A stretch of DNA of 64,000 nt. Source: Agapetus fuscipes (lineage: Eukaryota > Arthropoda > Insecta > Trichoptera > Glossosomatidae). How positions within the stretch are numbered: position 1 is the first letter of the stretch; each line of letters starts with the position of its first letter. The notes under the pieces are model-generated. The model saw only the letters and a list, made by a program, of their open reading frames with translations, did no database searches and was not told the DNA's origin. Positions 42,301 through 50,974 of the stretch are shown here, one piece after another. The position numbers were made by a program, and so were the translations under genes. The DNA lies in contig OX637333.1 of assembly GCA_951799405.1 (NCBI GenBank), forward strand, positions 12,213,960 to 12,277,959. Reading direction: 5' to 3'.

Positions 42301-45300
42301 ATAAATAATTGTTTTGACAACCCTGATTTGTTGCAGCTCATAAAATTCCGTATACCTACATGTACTAGAAATCGCGAGTTGTTCCATATAGACAACCATA
42401 ATACAAATTATATAAGATCGACAATAATTCCCCGCTTACATCGACTGGGCAATGAATATTTGTCGGATATTGACACACATATTTAATTTGGATCTCGCTT
42501 CATTTAGGACTTTGTAAAAAAAAATATTTCCTCCAGCTGCTAGGTCTTAATTTGTTGTGCTTGTTGATTAAATTACTGTTCTCTTGCTTGTAAAAGATAT
42601 TTCATTTTGTTTATGTTATTTTTATTAGTTTTTTTATTTTATGTCTATGTTTAATATGTTTTTATTTTTATTTTATTTTATTTTATATGCAAGGATTTCA
42701 TTTTAGCTTTTTTATGGTTTTGTAGTAGTTTTTATAGTTTTCTCTAATTTAAGATAATTTAGAGTTTTCACTTTTATTTTAAGTTTCAAATCTGTTCTAT
42801 CTTTATACATGCAATGATTTTTTTAAATGTATTTCTTTTTTGATATTGTAAAAGGCGAAAGCCGTTAATTGATTTAAATAAAATAAAATAAATAAAAACT
42901 CTTGCCGACCTTTCCTGAAACAGGGGTGACCAAAGTGAACCATTTTCTTTCATTGAACAAAGGGTTTCCCTTTACTTTGACCGGAGGTCAGCAGAACAAA
43001 CATTGCAAGCAAGTATATCTCTGAAGAAATGTGTACTTACAAATTAGTATCTTAATCTCATATGAACATAAACCCTGACAATCTTCTTAAAACAGGGGTG
43101 ACATTCGCTAAGTGAATTTTTTTACAGTATGGGTGGTCAGCCTCATAGCACATTAAATCATAATACAATATTGTTGGTAGAATTTCTCTGCTGCTTTATC
43201 TAGTTTGTAGAGGAAATAAGAAATAATAAATGATCTGCAATCATGGTATCCAGGGCCTTATCTTGGCTAGTTTTATCTGTATGCATTGTAAATATTTGAA
43301 ATATTCAAGACCATAAAATTACTGTATCAATAGGTGAAATGAACATTACAATGGTTGGTTAACTTACAATCTGAAAAAAACAACAGGAAGCCGTTTTTTT
43401 AAATTTCAAGATGAAATAAAGCCTTTCAATGTTTTTCACAGAACATTTGCTCCACAGACCATGGGCGACATGAGATCATCGTTGCTTGTATGGTATTCAC
43501 AGAACATTTGCTCCACAGACCATGGGCGACATGAGATCATCGTTGCTTGTATGGTATTCACAGAACATTTGCTCCACAGACCATGGGCGACATGAGATCA
43601 TCGTTGCTTGTATGGTATTCACAGAACATTTGCTCCACAGACCATGGGCGACATGAGATCATCGTTGCTTGTATGGTATTCACAGAACATTTGCTCCACA
43701 GACCATGGGCGACATGAGATCATCGTTGCTTGTATGGTATTCACAGAACATTTGCTCCACAGACCATGGGCGACATGAGATCATCGTTGCTTGTATGGTA
43801 TTCACAGAACATTTGCTCCACAGACCATGGGCGACATGAGATCATCGTTGCTTGTATGGTATTCACAGAACATTTGCTCCACAGACCATGGGCGACATGA
43901 GATCATCGTTGCTTGTATGGTATTCACAGAACATTTGCTCCACAGAACATGGGCGACATGAGATCATCGTTGCTTGTATGGTATTCACAGAACATTTGCT
44001 CCACAGACCATGGGTGACATGAGATCATCGTTGCTTGTATGGTATTCACAGAACATTTGCTCCACAGACCATGGGCGACATGAGATCATCGTTGCTTGTA
44101 TGGTATTCAGTGTGGGCTACAGATGAGCCAGGCTTTGCTGTTTGGAAATCAAACCGTTTCCCATGACTAGCAATCCATAATCTAAGTTGCAAACATATAT
44201 TGACATTTGAGGCTTCTATTTAATGCAAGCCCACAAGCAGACATGTGTAAGTTTGAGCTTACACCTGCTGCATGTGTTCTCATCATATTGAGAATAAAGC
44301 ATTAAGAGGTATGCACATTCTCCAAAAACCTCCTGTCTCTGATTACATTACAGACGGTCCTTGAGATGTGACACACAAAAACCTCCTGTCTCTGATTACA
44401 TTACAGACGGTCCTTGAGATGTGACACACAAAAACCTCCTGTCTCTGATTACATTACAGACGGTCCTTGAGATGTGACACAAAAAACAGATGACTTTTTT
44501 GTATTTGTTTCTCAATGAAAATATTATAATTCTTAATTTTGAGCTAAATACACTGATCTGGTAAGAGACCTGGACTGGAAGTCTTATGACCACGGTAATT
44601 CTTACCTACCGAATATTGGTAATATTTGTATGAAGACTAATCAGCTGTTAACTTGCGGCCATCTAGGATTGACAGGTCTTCATACAAATATTACAGATAG
44701 TCGGTAGTTAAGAATTACCTTCCAGCCTAGGAAGGTCAAAAATGCAATGGACGGACAATGTCAAAGCAGATGCAGATAAAGCAGATATATGTGGCCGGAG
44801 AGCAAAGGCGATGGTCAGGTGAGAGGGAAGGAGAATCCTAGACACAACCAAGGCCCACCCAGGGCTGCCAAGCTTATGATGACGATGCACACATAAGAGA
44901 ATATGTTTCATACGAGACAACAACTGATTGTGTGCAACTTACCACTTGTTCCGGAGTCCACGAGTCTAAATTGACACTCTTCACCTTGGAGATGTGGACC
45001 CCGAGGTTGCGGTGGATGCCAGCGCAGCGGATGCACAGGAAGATGCCCAGGTTCCAAGACGCCCATCGGGGACCTTAACAACACATACATTCTAATGAGT
45101 ATCATGTAGGAGTAGTGTGTTTATCACATCAGCTGGATGGGACTTAGGTGACTGGTCTTTGTAAATGCAAATCATTTTTTTAACACAGCGAAGAGATATA
45201 TTTAATGTATACTTTTTTGCTCTGCTGGGAATCAAACTCAGGGTATTCCAAATGCAAGTCCGTAGCATCAATTACTAGATAACCGACCAGTCAAAATCGG

Positions 45301-45797
45301 TCCTATGGTCAAATTTTATGTCTAGGACCTTCCACAAAGAGGAACCCATCAAGGTAGTTATAATCCTAAGTTATGAGAAAAAGTACGGAAAAAAAACTTG
45401 CAATTGGTAAATAAGAAAATTGCAGCACTTTATTTACAACGGTAGAATGCAGTAGAACAAGATTGGTAGGTATTTCAAAAGATATCCTGGCATACTGAGC
45501 GAGAATTTATGATAGGTAAATTGATACAGTTTTGTGAAAAAATGGCTACTAATCCAATAAACAGTTTATACAGGGTAAATACAACGCTCTATTGACTTTA
45601 TTTCATGCCGCGGTTTAGCAACAAAGAACTACCAGATTTTAAAAACCGGAAAATCTGACAATGAGTAATAGATTCCCACCTTTTGCATCACAGTCCACAC
45701 AATATTTGTTGTCTTCATCCTTCAGCAGTTGTGTCAGGATCGTTTGGCATTTATCTTGGATTTGCTTTGCGCGGTCCTTTTCGTTCTTGGTCGTCAT
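29283..45797 (-). CDS. SMAP-type ArfGAP (stromal membrane-associated protein), complete, five exons
   Basis: Exons, reading the minus strand: 45797-45680, 45073-44943, 36941-36763, 30557-30458, 30350-29283. All junctions are GT-AG and the phases match, giving about 531 residues. The ArfGAP zinc finger is CVDC (33-36), 16 residues, then CIRC (53-56); the arginine finger is Arg61 in [19 protein letters not shown] and VKSVNLDSW follow. Residues 84-130 ([25 protein letters not shown]) are SMAP-specific. A Lys-rich linker, a DLLGG clathrin-box-like motif, KDSILALYG (conserved in SMAP1/2) and a Gln/Asn-rich C-terminus follow. SMAP proteins stimulate GTP hydrolysis on Arf and bind clathrin in endocytic/endosomal traffic; Drosophila CG8243 is the likely orthologue. 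Confidence 0.93.
30458..30557 (-). CDS. SMAP exon 4
   Basis: 100 nt, acceptor ttttttacag|GGATAAG, donor CCTGTT|GTAAGT. Encodes [16 protein letters not shown] and a Ser/Thr linker. The mariner copy begins only 54 bp upstream of its acceptor. Confidence 0.88.
30612..31905 (-). mobile_element. mariner transposon, inactive (1294 bp)
   Basis: Ends CGAGGGCTGCC and, reverse complemented, CGAGGGTTGCC, flanked by TA (30610-30611, 31906-31907). The length is that of a full mariner. It lies in intron 3 of the SMAP gene, in the same transcriptional direction. Confidence 0.9.
30677..31731 (-). pseudogene. mariner transposase, broken
   Basis: N-terminal helix-turn-helix ([33 protein letters not shown]), then REGRPKSV and the middle region. 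An in-frame TAG follows SIAQK near 31335. The first catalytic Asp is lost: the motif reads [15 protein letters not shown], where the family has TGDE. A shift occurs in the A9 run at 31118-31126 (VACFF then frame change). The later parts [10 protein letters not shown] and [17 protein letters not shown] keep the second and third Asp of the DD34D triad. Confidence 0.9.
31908..32084 (-). other. spacer and SINE1 3' fragment
   Basis: 31908-32030 shows nothing. 32034-32084 is the last ~50 bp of SINE1 (aagctacacatatagtgtaa), joined directly to Helitron-type sequence. Confidence 0.55.
32085..33224 (+). mobile_element. Helitron-type non-autonomous element 1
   Basis: Ends in a hairpin CCAACCGtgcgagagCGCGGTTGG followed by GTCTG and CTAG, the Helitron 3' signature. 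The 5' TC end is missing, replaced by a SINE1 fragment. Contains a TTTGTTTG/TTTGTCCG run and an internal diverged ~600-bp repeat (gcggccattttaaat at ~32370 and ~32986). No Rep/helicase. Confidence 0.75.
33225..34106 (+). mobile_element. Helitron-type element 2, directly abutting element 1
   Basis: Starts TCTTATATATAAAAAAGG at the base after the CTAG of element 1 and ends GCGCGGTTTGGTCTGCTAG before a T. The 5' 330 bp match element 1. An RTE copy (~33595-34058) is nested inside, between 'cagacttcataat' and 'attcgaaacagtcatg'. Confidence 0.75.
33595..34058 (+). mobile_element. RTE copy with ORF end and 3' tail
   Basis: Encodes [17 protein letters not shown], then the 3' UTR with 'ggttggtatgaggctgac' and 'gtcacccctgtttcaggga', ending in (GATTATA)n. 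5'-truncated. Confidence 0.8.
34108..34260. mobile_element. piggyBac-like right-end fragment and spacer
   Basis: 34124-34181 (cacgagttgggtgtctgaat ... ggcgcttgagaggtttgtta) matches the right end of the element at 37970-39106. The rest shows nothing. Confidence 0.5.
34261..34605 (-). pseudogene. RTE ORF C-terminal fragment, decayed
   Basis: Minus strand: [33 protein letters not shown] and [13 protein letters not shown], in two frames. It matches RNDFVREECGARESVKVK at 51863-52341. No 3' tail follows. Confidence 0.7.
34606..34943. other. intronic spacer
   Basis: No ORF or repeat is recognised; a G9 run lies at 34842-34850. Confidence 0.35.
34944..35636. mobile_element. hAT-like MITE rich in GAGATCTCG (693 bp)
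   Basis: The ends TAGGGAATGCAATCTCGA are inverted repeats. 8-bp flanks TTTATAAC (34936-34943) and GTTAAAAC (35637-35644) agree at 6 of 8. Both subterminal regions are packed with GAGATCTCGA palindromes. The middle is AT-rich with nothing coding. Confidence 0.65.
35757..36030 (+). mobile_element. RTE 3' tail copy
   Basis: ctccttgactgataggtagg ... gcagcttagattatagatag; the full tail, diverged. 35645-35756 before it shows nothing. Confidence 0.7.
36150..36720 (-). pseudogene. RTE ORF fragment expanded into a minisatellite
   Basis: 36500-36720 encodes (minus) [20 protein letters not shown] and [16 protein letters not shown], the RTE region just before the EAWTVNESE motif. That motif (ETCTVNES) is then repeated in 24-bp units at 36332-36485, and a ~113-bp block containing it is duplicated at 36150-36262 and 36263-36377. 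Confidence 0.75.
36332..36485. repeat. 24-bp minisatellite, about six units
   Basis: The unit tttcactttcattcaccgta + cagg keeps the frame of the parent ORF because 24 is a multiple of 3. Confidence 0.85.
36763..36941 (-). CDS. SMAP exon 3
   Basis: 179 nt, acceptor gttttag|GTGTCC, donor AACTG|GTAAGT. Encodes the end of the ArfGAP domain ([20 protein letters not shown]) and [12 protein letters not shown]. Phase 2 end; the split Trp codon finishes in exon 4. Confidence 0.92.
36942..37167. other. start of SMAP intron 2
   Basis: Immediately upstream of exon 3 (minus strand). Nothing beyond the acceptor tract. Confidence 0.4.
37168..37931. mobile_element. MITE built of palindromic units (764 bp)
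   Basis: The inverted ends CTGTGCCTCCTGTGAAAAGT (30 bp, nearly perfect) are flanked by AAAT on both sides. Inside, GATACAACTCGAGTTATA-type palindromes recur at about 37190, 37335, 37405 and 37660. No ORF. The 4-bp flank may be the target duplication. Confidence 0.65.
37970..39106. mobile_element. piggyBac-like non-autonomous element (1137 bp)
   Basis: TTAA at 37966-37969 and 39107-39110; ends CCCCTCAAGCGCC and, reverse complemented, CCCCTGGAGCGCC. TTAA plus a C-rich tip is typical of piggyBac. No transposase. Holds an LTR-like insert. Confidence 0.7.
38110..38496 (+). repeat. possible LTR with primer-binding region
   Basis: Begins TGTGACGTGG, ends TTAACA, contains AATAAA (38381), and is followed by 'gaaagtggtgacctcacttt', which resembles sequence after insect LTRs. 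No partner LTR or pol is seen, so the call is weak. A 10-bp hairpin GATGGCTATG/CATAGCCATC lies just beyond (38522-38553). Confidence 0.3.
39111..40189. other. intronic spacer
   Basis: 39230-39380 looks like a decayed LINE C-terminus ([10 protein letters not shown]). 39970-40140 is related to 22150-22310. Otherwise nothing. Confidence 0.35.
40190..40530 (-). pseudogene. L2-type LINE C-terminus and 3' UTR
   Basis: The minus ORF 40493-40254 includes [18 protein letters not shown] and [15 protein letters not shown], then 'aaaggcgctatataaattct' and an (ATT)n tail at 40197-40213: the classical L2 3' end. Confidence 0.8.
40531..41087. other. intronic spacer
   Basis: No gene or known repeat is recognised; AT-rich. 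Confidence 0.35.
41088..41200 (-). mobile_element. RTE 3' tail, truncated
   Basis: ataatctataatctaagttg to ctgaatgtgtacttaa: only the last ~110 bp of the tail. 41201-41756 after it holds no gene; imperfect ACCGGTATT/AATACCGGT repeats lie at 41385-41450. Confidence 0.7.
41898..42896 (+). mobile_element. Jockey/CR1-group LINE, 5'-truncated
   Basis: Ends in a 3' hairpin (aaaggcgaaagcc) and an AAATAAAATAAA tail. AACT duplications flank it. About 1 kb long. Confidence 0.75.
41907..42486 (+). pseudogene. Jockey/CR1-group RT C-terminus
   Basis: About 190 codons, one frame: [20 protein letters not shown] (thumb motif), [20 protein letters not shown] and IQHKFLRF, ending with [13 protein letters not shown]. 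The RT core is absent. The intact frame implies a recent insertion. Confidence 0.8.
43010..43165 (-). mobile_element. RTE 3' tail, decayed
   Basis: catatgaacataaaccctga, aacaggggtgacattcgct and cagtatgggtggtcagcctc match the tail in reverse. 43166-43434 shows nothing. Confidence 0.6.
43435..44105. repeat. 61-bp minisatellite, 11 copies
   Basis: The unit begins ttcacagaacatttgctcca and contains the palindrome CCATGG. Eleven units in exact 61-bp register; I see only two single-base variants (unit 9, cagaacatg; unit 10, gggtgac). In SMAP intron 2. Confidence 0.95.
44168..44285 (-). mobile_element. RTE 3' tail, truncated
   Basis: ccataatctaagttgcaaac to gcttacacctgctgcatgt; abuts the minisatellite. 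Confidence 0.65.
44329..44487. repeat. 53-bp tandem repeat, three copies
   Basis: Unit cctcctgtctctgattacat ... ccttgagatgtgacacac. Its end matches the L2-type LINE 3' UTR at 5950-5970, so a LINE end seeded it. Confidence 0.85.
44488..44942. other. intron 2 end with LINE remnant
   Basis: 44725-44830 reads [20 protein letters not shown], a LINE C-terminal signature (GRPxxRWxDNV). 'aattcttacctaccgaatat' at 44597 is partly repeated in reverse at 44695-44715, a possible small foldback. Confidence 0.4.
44943..45073 (-). CDS. SMAP exon 2
   Basis: 131 nt, acceptor ttaag|GTCCCC, donor CAAGTG|GTAAGT. Encodes [20 protein letters not shown], with the second zinc pair and the arginine finger, to TPEQV. 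It is the core of the catalytic domain. Confidence 0.92.
45074..45679. other. SMAP intron 1
   Basis: Contains the SINE2 copy at 45125-45305. The remainder, 45306-45679, has no recognisable feature. Confidence 0.6.
45125..45305 (-). mobile_element. SINE2 copy, decayed
   Basis: Minus strand: GACTGGTCGGTTATCTAGTA, box B-like GAGTTTGATTCCC, body shared with 26414-26615 (ctcttcgctg...atccagc). Confidence 0.65.
45680..45797 (-). CDS. SMAP exon 1 (start codon)
   Basis: ATG at 45797; encodes [17 protein letters not shown] and the first zinc pair CVDC. Donor AAAG|GTGGGA. Ends in phase 1; the split Gly codon is completed by exon 2. The start is supported by an upstream stop-rich leader and alignment with SMAP N-termini. 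Confidence 0.9.
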
Positions 45798-45920
45798 TGC
45801 GGAGATTTTGTTCAATATTTCACGAAAAAGACCCTGGCACAGAGTGTTTGGGGGGCCATTGACAGTACATAAAATTTTCTACGTCAGGCAACGAAGCGCT
45901 GAGCACAGAGTAGCGCTGCA
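45798..45920 (-). promoter_or_regulatory. SMAP 5' leader / proximal promoter region
   Basis: The 123 bp between the start codon and the first MITE are the only non-repeat sequence upstream of the gene for kilobases. No TATA box was identified. Transcription starts either here, within the MITEs, or in an unrecognised upstream exon. Confidence 0.4.
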
Positions 45921-46462
45921 TAGGGATGGGCAAAATATATCGATATATCAAAAGTACCGATATTTTTTTTGAACAATATCGATATTTTCGTCGATATTAT
46001 AAATATCGATTAATCGATATTTCGATATTGTTTTTCAAGTATCAAAAACGATATTTTTTTTGCAAATGTGACATTTCTCCCCACACTTTAAGGTGGCTGT
46101 GTTTTGAAGCCAACATTTTTACGTAGCAAATTGCATGTCTCCTCTCCCTCCCCCACCCGTCGACAGATTTTTAACCCAAAATAATTCGAAATTTTGAGGC
46201 GTTACCCGCCAGCGACCGATATTTTTTTGGAAAATTTCGATTTTTTTTTTTGAAACGCGTTTCTATCCCCCCGTCCCCTCGTTCCCCCGTCGACAGATTT
46301 TTAACCCAAAAATTTCGAAAATTTTATACGTTACCCGCCAGCGACCAAAACGTATTGAGGAAAAATATCGATAAATCGAAATATCGATATTTTTTCCTCG
46401 ATATATTTCGATAGTGTTTAAAAATATCGATTCGATATATTTTTTTTATTTGCCCATCCCTA
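45921..46462. mobile_element. hAT-type MITE 1 upstream of SMAP (542 bp)
   Basis: The inverted ends TAGGGATGGGCAAA are followed by dense ATCGATATTTTT/CGATAT repeats. The 8-mers GCGCTGCA and GCGCTGAG on the two sides share their first 6 bases. A ~110-bp internal duplication (cccgtcgacagatttttaac, twice) makes it longer than MITE 2. Confidence 0.75.
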
Positions 46463-46495
46463 GCGCTGAGCACGCGCTGAGCCAAACGCACAGAG

Positions 46496-46934
46496 TAGGG
46501 ATGGGCGAAAAATATCGATTTATCAAAAGTACCGATATTTTTTTTTTTAAATATCGATATTTCTCTCGATATTAGAAATATCGATTTATCGATATCTCGA
46601 TATTTTTTTTTAAGTATCACAATCGTATCAAAAACGATTTTTTTTTTCAAATGTGACTGCTCCCAACACTTTATGGGTGGCTGTGTTTGGAAGCCAACAT
46701 TTTTACGTAGCAAATCGCAAGTATCCCTCCCCCCGTCGACAGACTTTTTGGCCAAAAATTGCGAAATTTTGAGACCTTACCCGTCAGCGACCGATATTTT
46801 TTCTTTGAAAATTTCGATATTTTTTTTCATCGATATATCGAAATATCGATATTTTTTCCTCGATATATTTCGATAAAGTTTTAAAATATCGATTCGATAT
46901 ATATCGATATTTTTTTCTCATTTGCCCATCCCTA
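46496..46934. mobile_element. hAT-type MITE 2 (439 bp), perfect 8-bp duplication
   Basis: Same family as MITE 1. GCACAGAG stands at 46488-46495 and 46935-46942. The ends are TAGGGATGGGC and its complement. The target is the 3' end of the minus-strand LINE described at 47069. Confidence 0.85.
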
Positions 46935-47068
46935 GCACAGAGTATATAGGTAGAGAAGCCACTCCAGGCTCCTGTCACTGGGAACAAATGAACCAGCATT
47001 CTAAAATAAAATATGATTTCAAGCAGAAACTCATAGAGATATTGCCTTGACAGTTGTCTCTGTCTGAC
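46935..47068. repeat. 104-bp 5' fragment of the 2.14-kb element and a LINE-end duplicate
   Basis: 46965-47068 equals the first ~104 bp of the element at 47170 (caggctcctgtcactgggaa ...), bordered on both sides by near-copies of agtatataggta...gaagccactc. Confidence 0.6.
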
Positions 47069-47169
47069 ACACAGAGTATATAGGTACTTAGAGAAGCCAC
47101 TCTACAGCTTTGAGGTTACTTCGAAACCCCCTTCCCCGTCTTTCTTGCTTCGCTGCCTCAACAAGTACC
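47069..47169 (-). mobile_element. LINE 3' terminal part (left, minus-strand copy), piece 1
   Basis: cacagagtatataggtactt to caacaagtacc. It matches the reverse complement of 62990-63085. Further pieces of the same copy lie at 49320-49342, 51507-51858 and 52700-53270, separated by later insertions. Confidence 0.7.
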
Positions 47170-47583
47170 CAGGCTCCTGTCACTGGGAACAAATGAACCA
47201 GCATTCTAAAATGAAATATGATTTCAAGCAGAAACTCATAGAGATATTGCCTTGACAGTTGTCTCTGTCTGACACATATGCTTCAAATTCACGCCCTGAT
47301 CCCAAATGAGAAAGATATATTTTGTAAGCTTCTTTTACATGCAAACTTTCAAAAAAATACGCTAGATGGCAAGTAATCATTAAAGTGAGGGTAGGTTGTT
47401 TTTTTTTTAAATTCAAATTTTGTTCCAATCAAAACATGTGACAGTAGAAATTTGTTGTCTGTGTTTAATGGCGTCTGCTGAAAAAAATGACAAAAGTACC
47501 TTTTGTTCTTCAAACAATTACGGAAAAAATGTGCTTTTTCATTCAGTGATTGGACATTTTTATGAAGTGTTTCATTTTTACAA

Positions 47584-48141
47584 GAACTGAGTCTACCGTA
47601 AGCGGTATTGGAAATCCAAGTAAGTTGCAGTTTATTTTATATTTTTTAATGTGCATGTAATCTGTCATCGATTTTGTAAAATGTTTAAGAAATAATTTGG
47701 TCGACACTTAATTTTGAAAAACGCTTGTATTTAACACCATTGCTTGGATTCAATTGTCATGGACGGTGTCAGATAGTATTTTCCGTTTTGGTATTTTTGT
47801 CTTATTTAAATCTTAGTACCAGCAAGTTTATTAGCCTTCATAAGAAATGTAAACGTTTTTATGGGAGCAAGGAAACTTCCATTGAATTTCACATCGATGA
47901 GATTAGCAAAAACAATATTATCTTAGACCTTCCTTCTTTCTTGCAAATTTTGAACCCATAAACTAATTCTTCATTTTTTATTTATGTTTCAGAAATCGAT
48001 TCTTCCGATTCCCACAATTTTCATCATACTACCAGTCAGTCACTGAAAACGACCAACCCCATAAAAATACCACCACGCCGTGAAAGCGAAACGTCGGCAG
48101 ATAAAAAAGTTGCAAATGGACCATGGTCTGACCTGCAATAA
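47584..48141 (+). pseudogene. possible two-exon ORF remnant in the 2.14-kb element
   Basis: The open stretch FIFTRTESTVSGIGNP ends at a donor (CCAA|GTAAGT at 47620). An acceptor (atgtttcag, 47992) restores the frame to KIDSSDSHNFHHTTSQS, IKIPPRRESETSADKK and WSDLQ before TAA at 48139. Both element copies keep this frame, but the ATG in copy 1 is ATA in copy 2, so the true start, if any, lies elsewhere. No family recognised. Confidence 0.3.
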
Positions 48142-48417
48142 CACAAAAGGAATACATCAGATAAAACAGATCATGAAAGTGAATGTGAAAGTGTAAATTT
48201 TTTTTTAATAACTGTTTGGTTTTACGACGAGTTATTAGGTTAAATGGAAACTGTGGGTAAAATTATAAATAGGTTAGAAATTTAACTATGTAAATTAAAT
48301 AGTTTAATTATTATAATGAGAAAACATTGAACTATTTTCTCCAAAAGACATAAAAATAATTGTTTCAAGTTTATACCATAATATTTTATTCAATTTATTC
48401 TTCATAGGCATAAAAAA

Positions 48418-48745
48418 AAACGCAACTAAGCTACACATATAGTGTAACATCTTGCCGCGTTATCCCCGAAGGGGTCGCATGTGGCGAGTGGAACCTATTT
48501 ATTTTTACAGGTAAGGGGGTCGGCCTTACGCCAACCTCTTCAGTTGAAGTGGGGGTTTCCCAGCTCCCGAGAGGCTGGTTCTCATTTCTGGTTAAGGCTG
48601 AGTAAACCTTGCCGGTATTTTGATTTGAGGTTTGAAATAAACAGCGAAACGGATAATCATTTCTGACACCCTGCCTCGGTGGGATTCGAACCCCAGCTCA
48701 CGGCATGGAATGCAAGCACTCTACCAACTGAGCTATCTAAAATAT
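48418..48745 (-). mobile_element. SINE1 copy D
   Basis: Best preserved head: box A TAGCTCAGTTGGTAGAGTG and a canonical box B GGGGTTCGAATCCC. It contains a segment missing from copies A and B (ctcaaatcaaaataccggca, minus strand). It ends GTTACACTATATGTGTAGCT. Confidence 0.85.
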
Positions 48746-48784
48746 TATGTATTAATGTAATCACGTATCAATAACAATAATGTA

Positions 48785-49005
48785 TCACCCATAGTATAAA
48801 AAATGGTTCACTTTGCCAATGTCACCCCTGTTTCAGGGAAGGTCGGCAAGAGTTGCAGGGCTTATGTTCACTTGAGATTGGGTTTTTAAATTGTAGGTCC
48901 AAATGCGGCATGTGTTAGCGCGAAATGGTACATGTCTGCTTGTGGGAATTCGTTTAATATGAATCTTAAATGGTACATATCTTTGCAGCTTAGATTTAGA
49001 TTTTA
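48785..49005 (+). mobile_element. RTE 3' tail copy inside element copy 1
   Basis: cacccatagtataaaaaatg to gcagcttagatttagatttt; 5'-truncated tail. Confidence 0.8.
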
Positions 49006-50607
49006 GAATGTACAAGCTTTATTTCATTGTAAATTTGTATTATAATTCACTCCTTAAAATGTTAATAAAAAATATATTTATGTAATAAAACGTTGTTTTT
49101 CTTGTGAAATAAGTATGGCAAAAACAAAAAATATATTTTTTAAGAAGAAGAAGAAGTCCCCAGGGGGGGGGGTTGTACAAAAACCTTACGCCCCGAAGTA
49201 TAGATGACTCTTTTTACTATTTCCATATACCTTGTTTTTCCTACATAATGCACTGAAACAGGGTTCAGTGGCACATCTATAATACGTAGTATAATAGTAT
49301 ACTTATCTATGCAAGTACCTATTCGGACTTTGATCTTGTATGCATGTGTGCAGGCTCCTGTCACTGGGAACAAATGAACCAGCATTCTAAAATGAAATAT
49401 GATTTCAATCAGAAGCTAATAGAGATATTGCCTTGACAGTTGTCTCTGTCTGACACATATACTTCAAATTCACGCCCTGATCCCAAATGAGAAAGATATA
49501 TTTTGTAAGCTTCTTTTACATGCAAACTTTCAAAAAAATACGCTAGATGGCAAGTAATCATTAAAGTGAGGGTAGGTAGTTTTTTTTGAAATTCAAATTT
49601 TGTTCCAATCAAAACATGTGACAGTAGAAATTTGTTGTCTGTGTTTAATGGCGTATGCTGAAAAAAATGACAAAAGTAACCTTTTGTTCTTCAAACAATT
49701 ACGGAAAAAATGCGCTTTTTCATTCAGTGATTGGACATTTTTATAAAGTGTTTCATTTTTACAAGAACTGAGTCTACCGTAAGCGGTATTGGAAATCCAA
49801 GTAAGTTGCAGTTTATTTTATATTTTTTAATGTGCATGTAATCTGTCATCGATTTTGTAAAATGTTTAAGAAATAACGTTTGGTCGACACTTAATTTTGA
49901 AAAACGCTTGTATTTAACACCATTGCTTGGATTCAATTGTCATGGACGGTGTCAGATAGTATTTTCCGTTTTGGTATTTTTGTCTTATTTAAATCTTAGT
50001 ACCAGCAAGTTTATTAGCCTTCATAAGAAATGTGAAACGTTTTTATGGGAGCGAGGAAACTTCCATTGAATTTCACATCGATGAGATTAGCAAAAACAAT
50101 ATTACTCGTATCTTAGACCTTCCTTCTTTCTTGCAAATTTTGAACCCATAAACTAATTCTTTTTTTTTAATTTATGTTTCAGAAATCGATTCTTCCGATT
50201 CCCACAATTTTCATCATACTACCAGTCAGTCACTGAAAACGACCAACCCCATAAAAATACCACCACGCCGTGAAAGTGAAACGTCGGCAGATAAAAAAGT
50301 TGCAAATGGACCATGGTCTGACCTGCAATAACACAAAAGGAATACATCAGATAAAACAGATCATGAAAGTGAATGTGAAAGTGTAAAATTTTATTTAAAA
50401 ACTGTTTGGTTTTACGACGAGTTATTAGGTTAAATGGAAACTGTGGGTAAAACCATAAATAGGTTAGAAATTCAACTATGTAAATTAAATAGTTTGATTA
50501 TTATAATGAGAAAACATTGAACTATTTTCTCCAAAAGACATAAAAATAATTGTTTCAAGTTTATACCATAATATTTTATTCAATTTATTCTTCATAGGCA
50601 TAAAAAA

Positions 50608-50935
50608 AAACGCAACTAAGCTACACATATAGTGTAACATCTTGCCACGTTATCCCCGAAGGGGTCGCATGTGGCAAGTGGAACCTATTTATTTTTACAG
50701 GTAAGGGGGTCGGCCTTACGCCAACCTCTTCAGTTGAAGTGGGGGTTTCCCAGCTCCCGAGAGGCTGGTTCTCATTTCTGGTTAAGGCTGAGTAAACCTT
50801 GCCGGTATTTTGATTTGAGGTTTGAAATAAACACCGAAACGGATAATCATTTCTGACACCCTGCCTCGGTGGGATTCGAACCCCAGCTAACGGCATGGAA
50901 TGCAAGCACTCTACCAACTGAGCTATCTAAAATAT
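50608..50935 (-). mobile_element. SINE1 copy E
   Basis: Near-identical to 48418-48745 and at the same position in element copy 2, so it was copied with the element. Confidence 0.85.
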
Positions 50936-50974
50936 TATGTATTAATGTAATCACGTATCAATAACAATAATGTA

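Larger units (their letters stand above)
41757..42945 (-). mobile_element. RTE 3' tail split by a Jockey-group LINE
   Basis: 41757-41897 (tctaatctaatctaagtt ... cctgcaact) and 42897-42945 (aactcttgccgacctttcct ... gtgaacc) are the two parts of one minus-strand tail. AACT (41894-41897, 42897-42900) is duplicated at the break. Confidence 0.75.
47170..49311. mobile_element. unclassified 2.14-kb element, copy 1
   Basis: Starts CAGGCTCCTGTCACTGGG, ends TATACTTATCTATG. CAAGTACC stands on both sides (47162-47169 and 49312-49319). The ends share only CA/TG, so no inverted repeat is seen. Contains a possible spliced ORF (47584-48141), a SINE1 and an RTE tail. Nearly identical to copy 2, including the nested elements. 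Class unknown. Confidence 0.7.

Noticed and set aside
43435..44105. CRISPR-like array
   Set aside because: Eukaryotic intron, 61-bp units with no unique spacers: an ordinary minisatellite.
48481..48666. 61-codon ORF repeated at 50671
   Set aside because: Antisense of SINE1 body; duplicated only because the SINE is.
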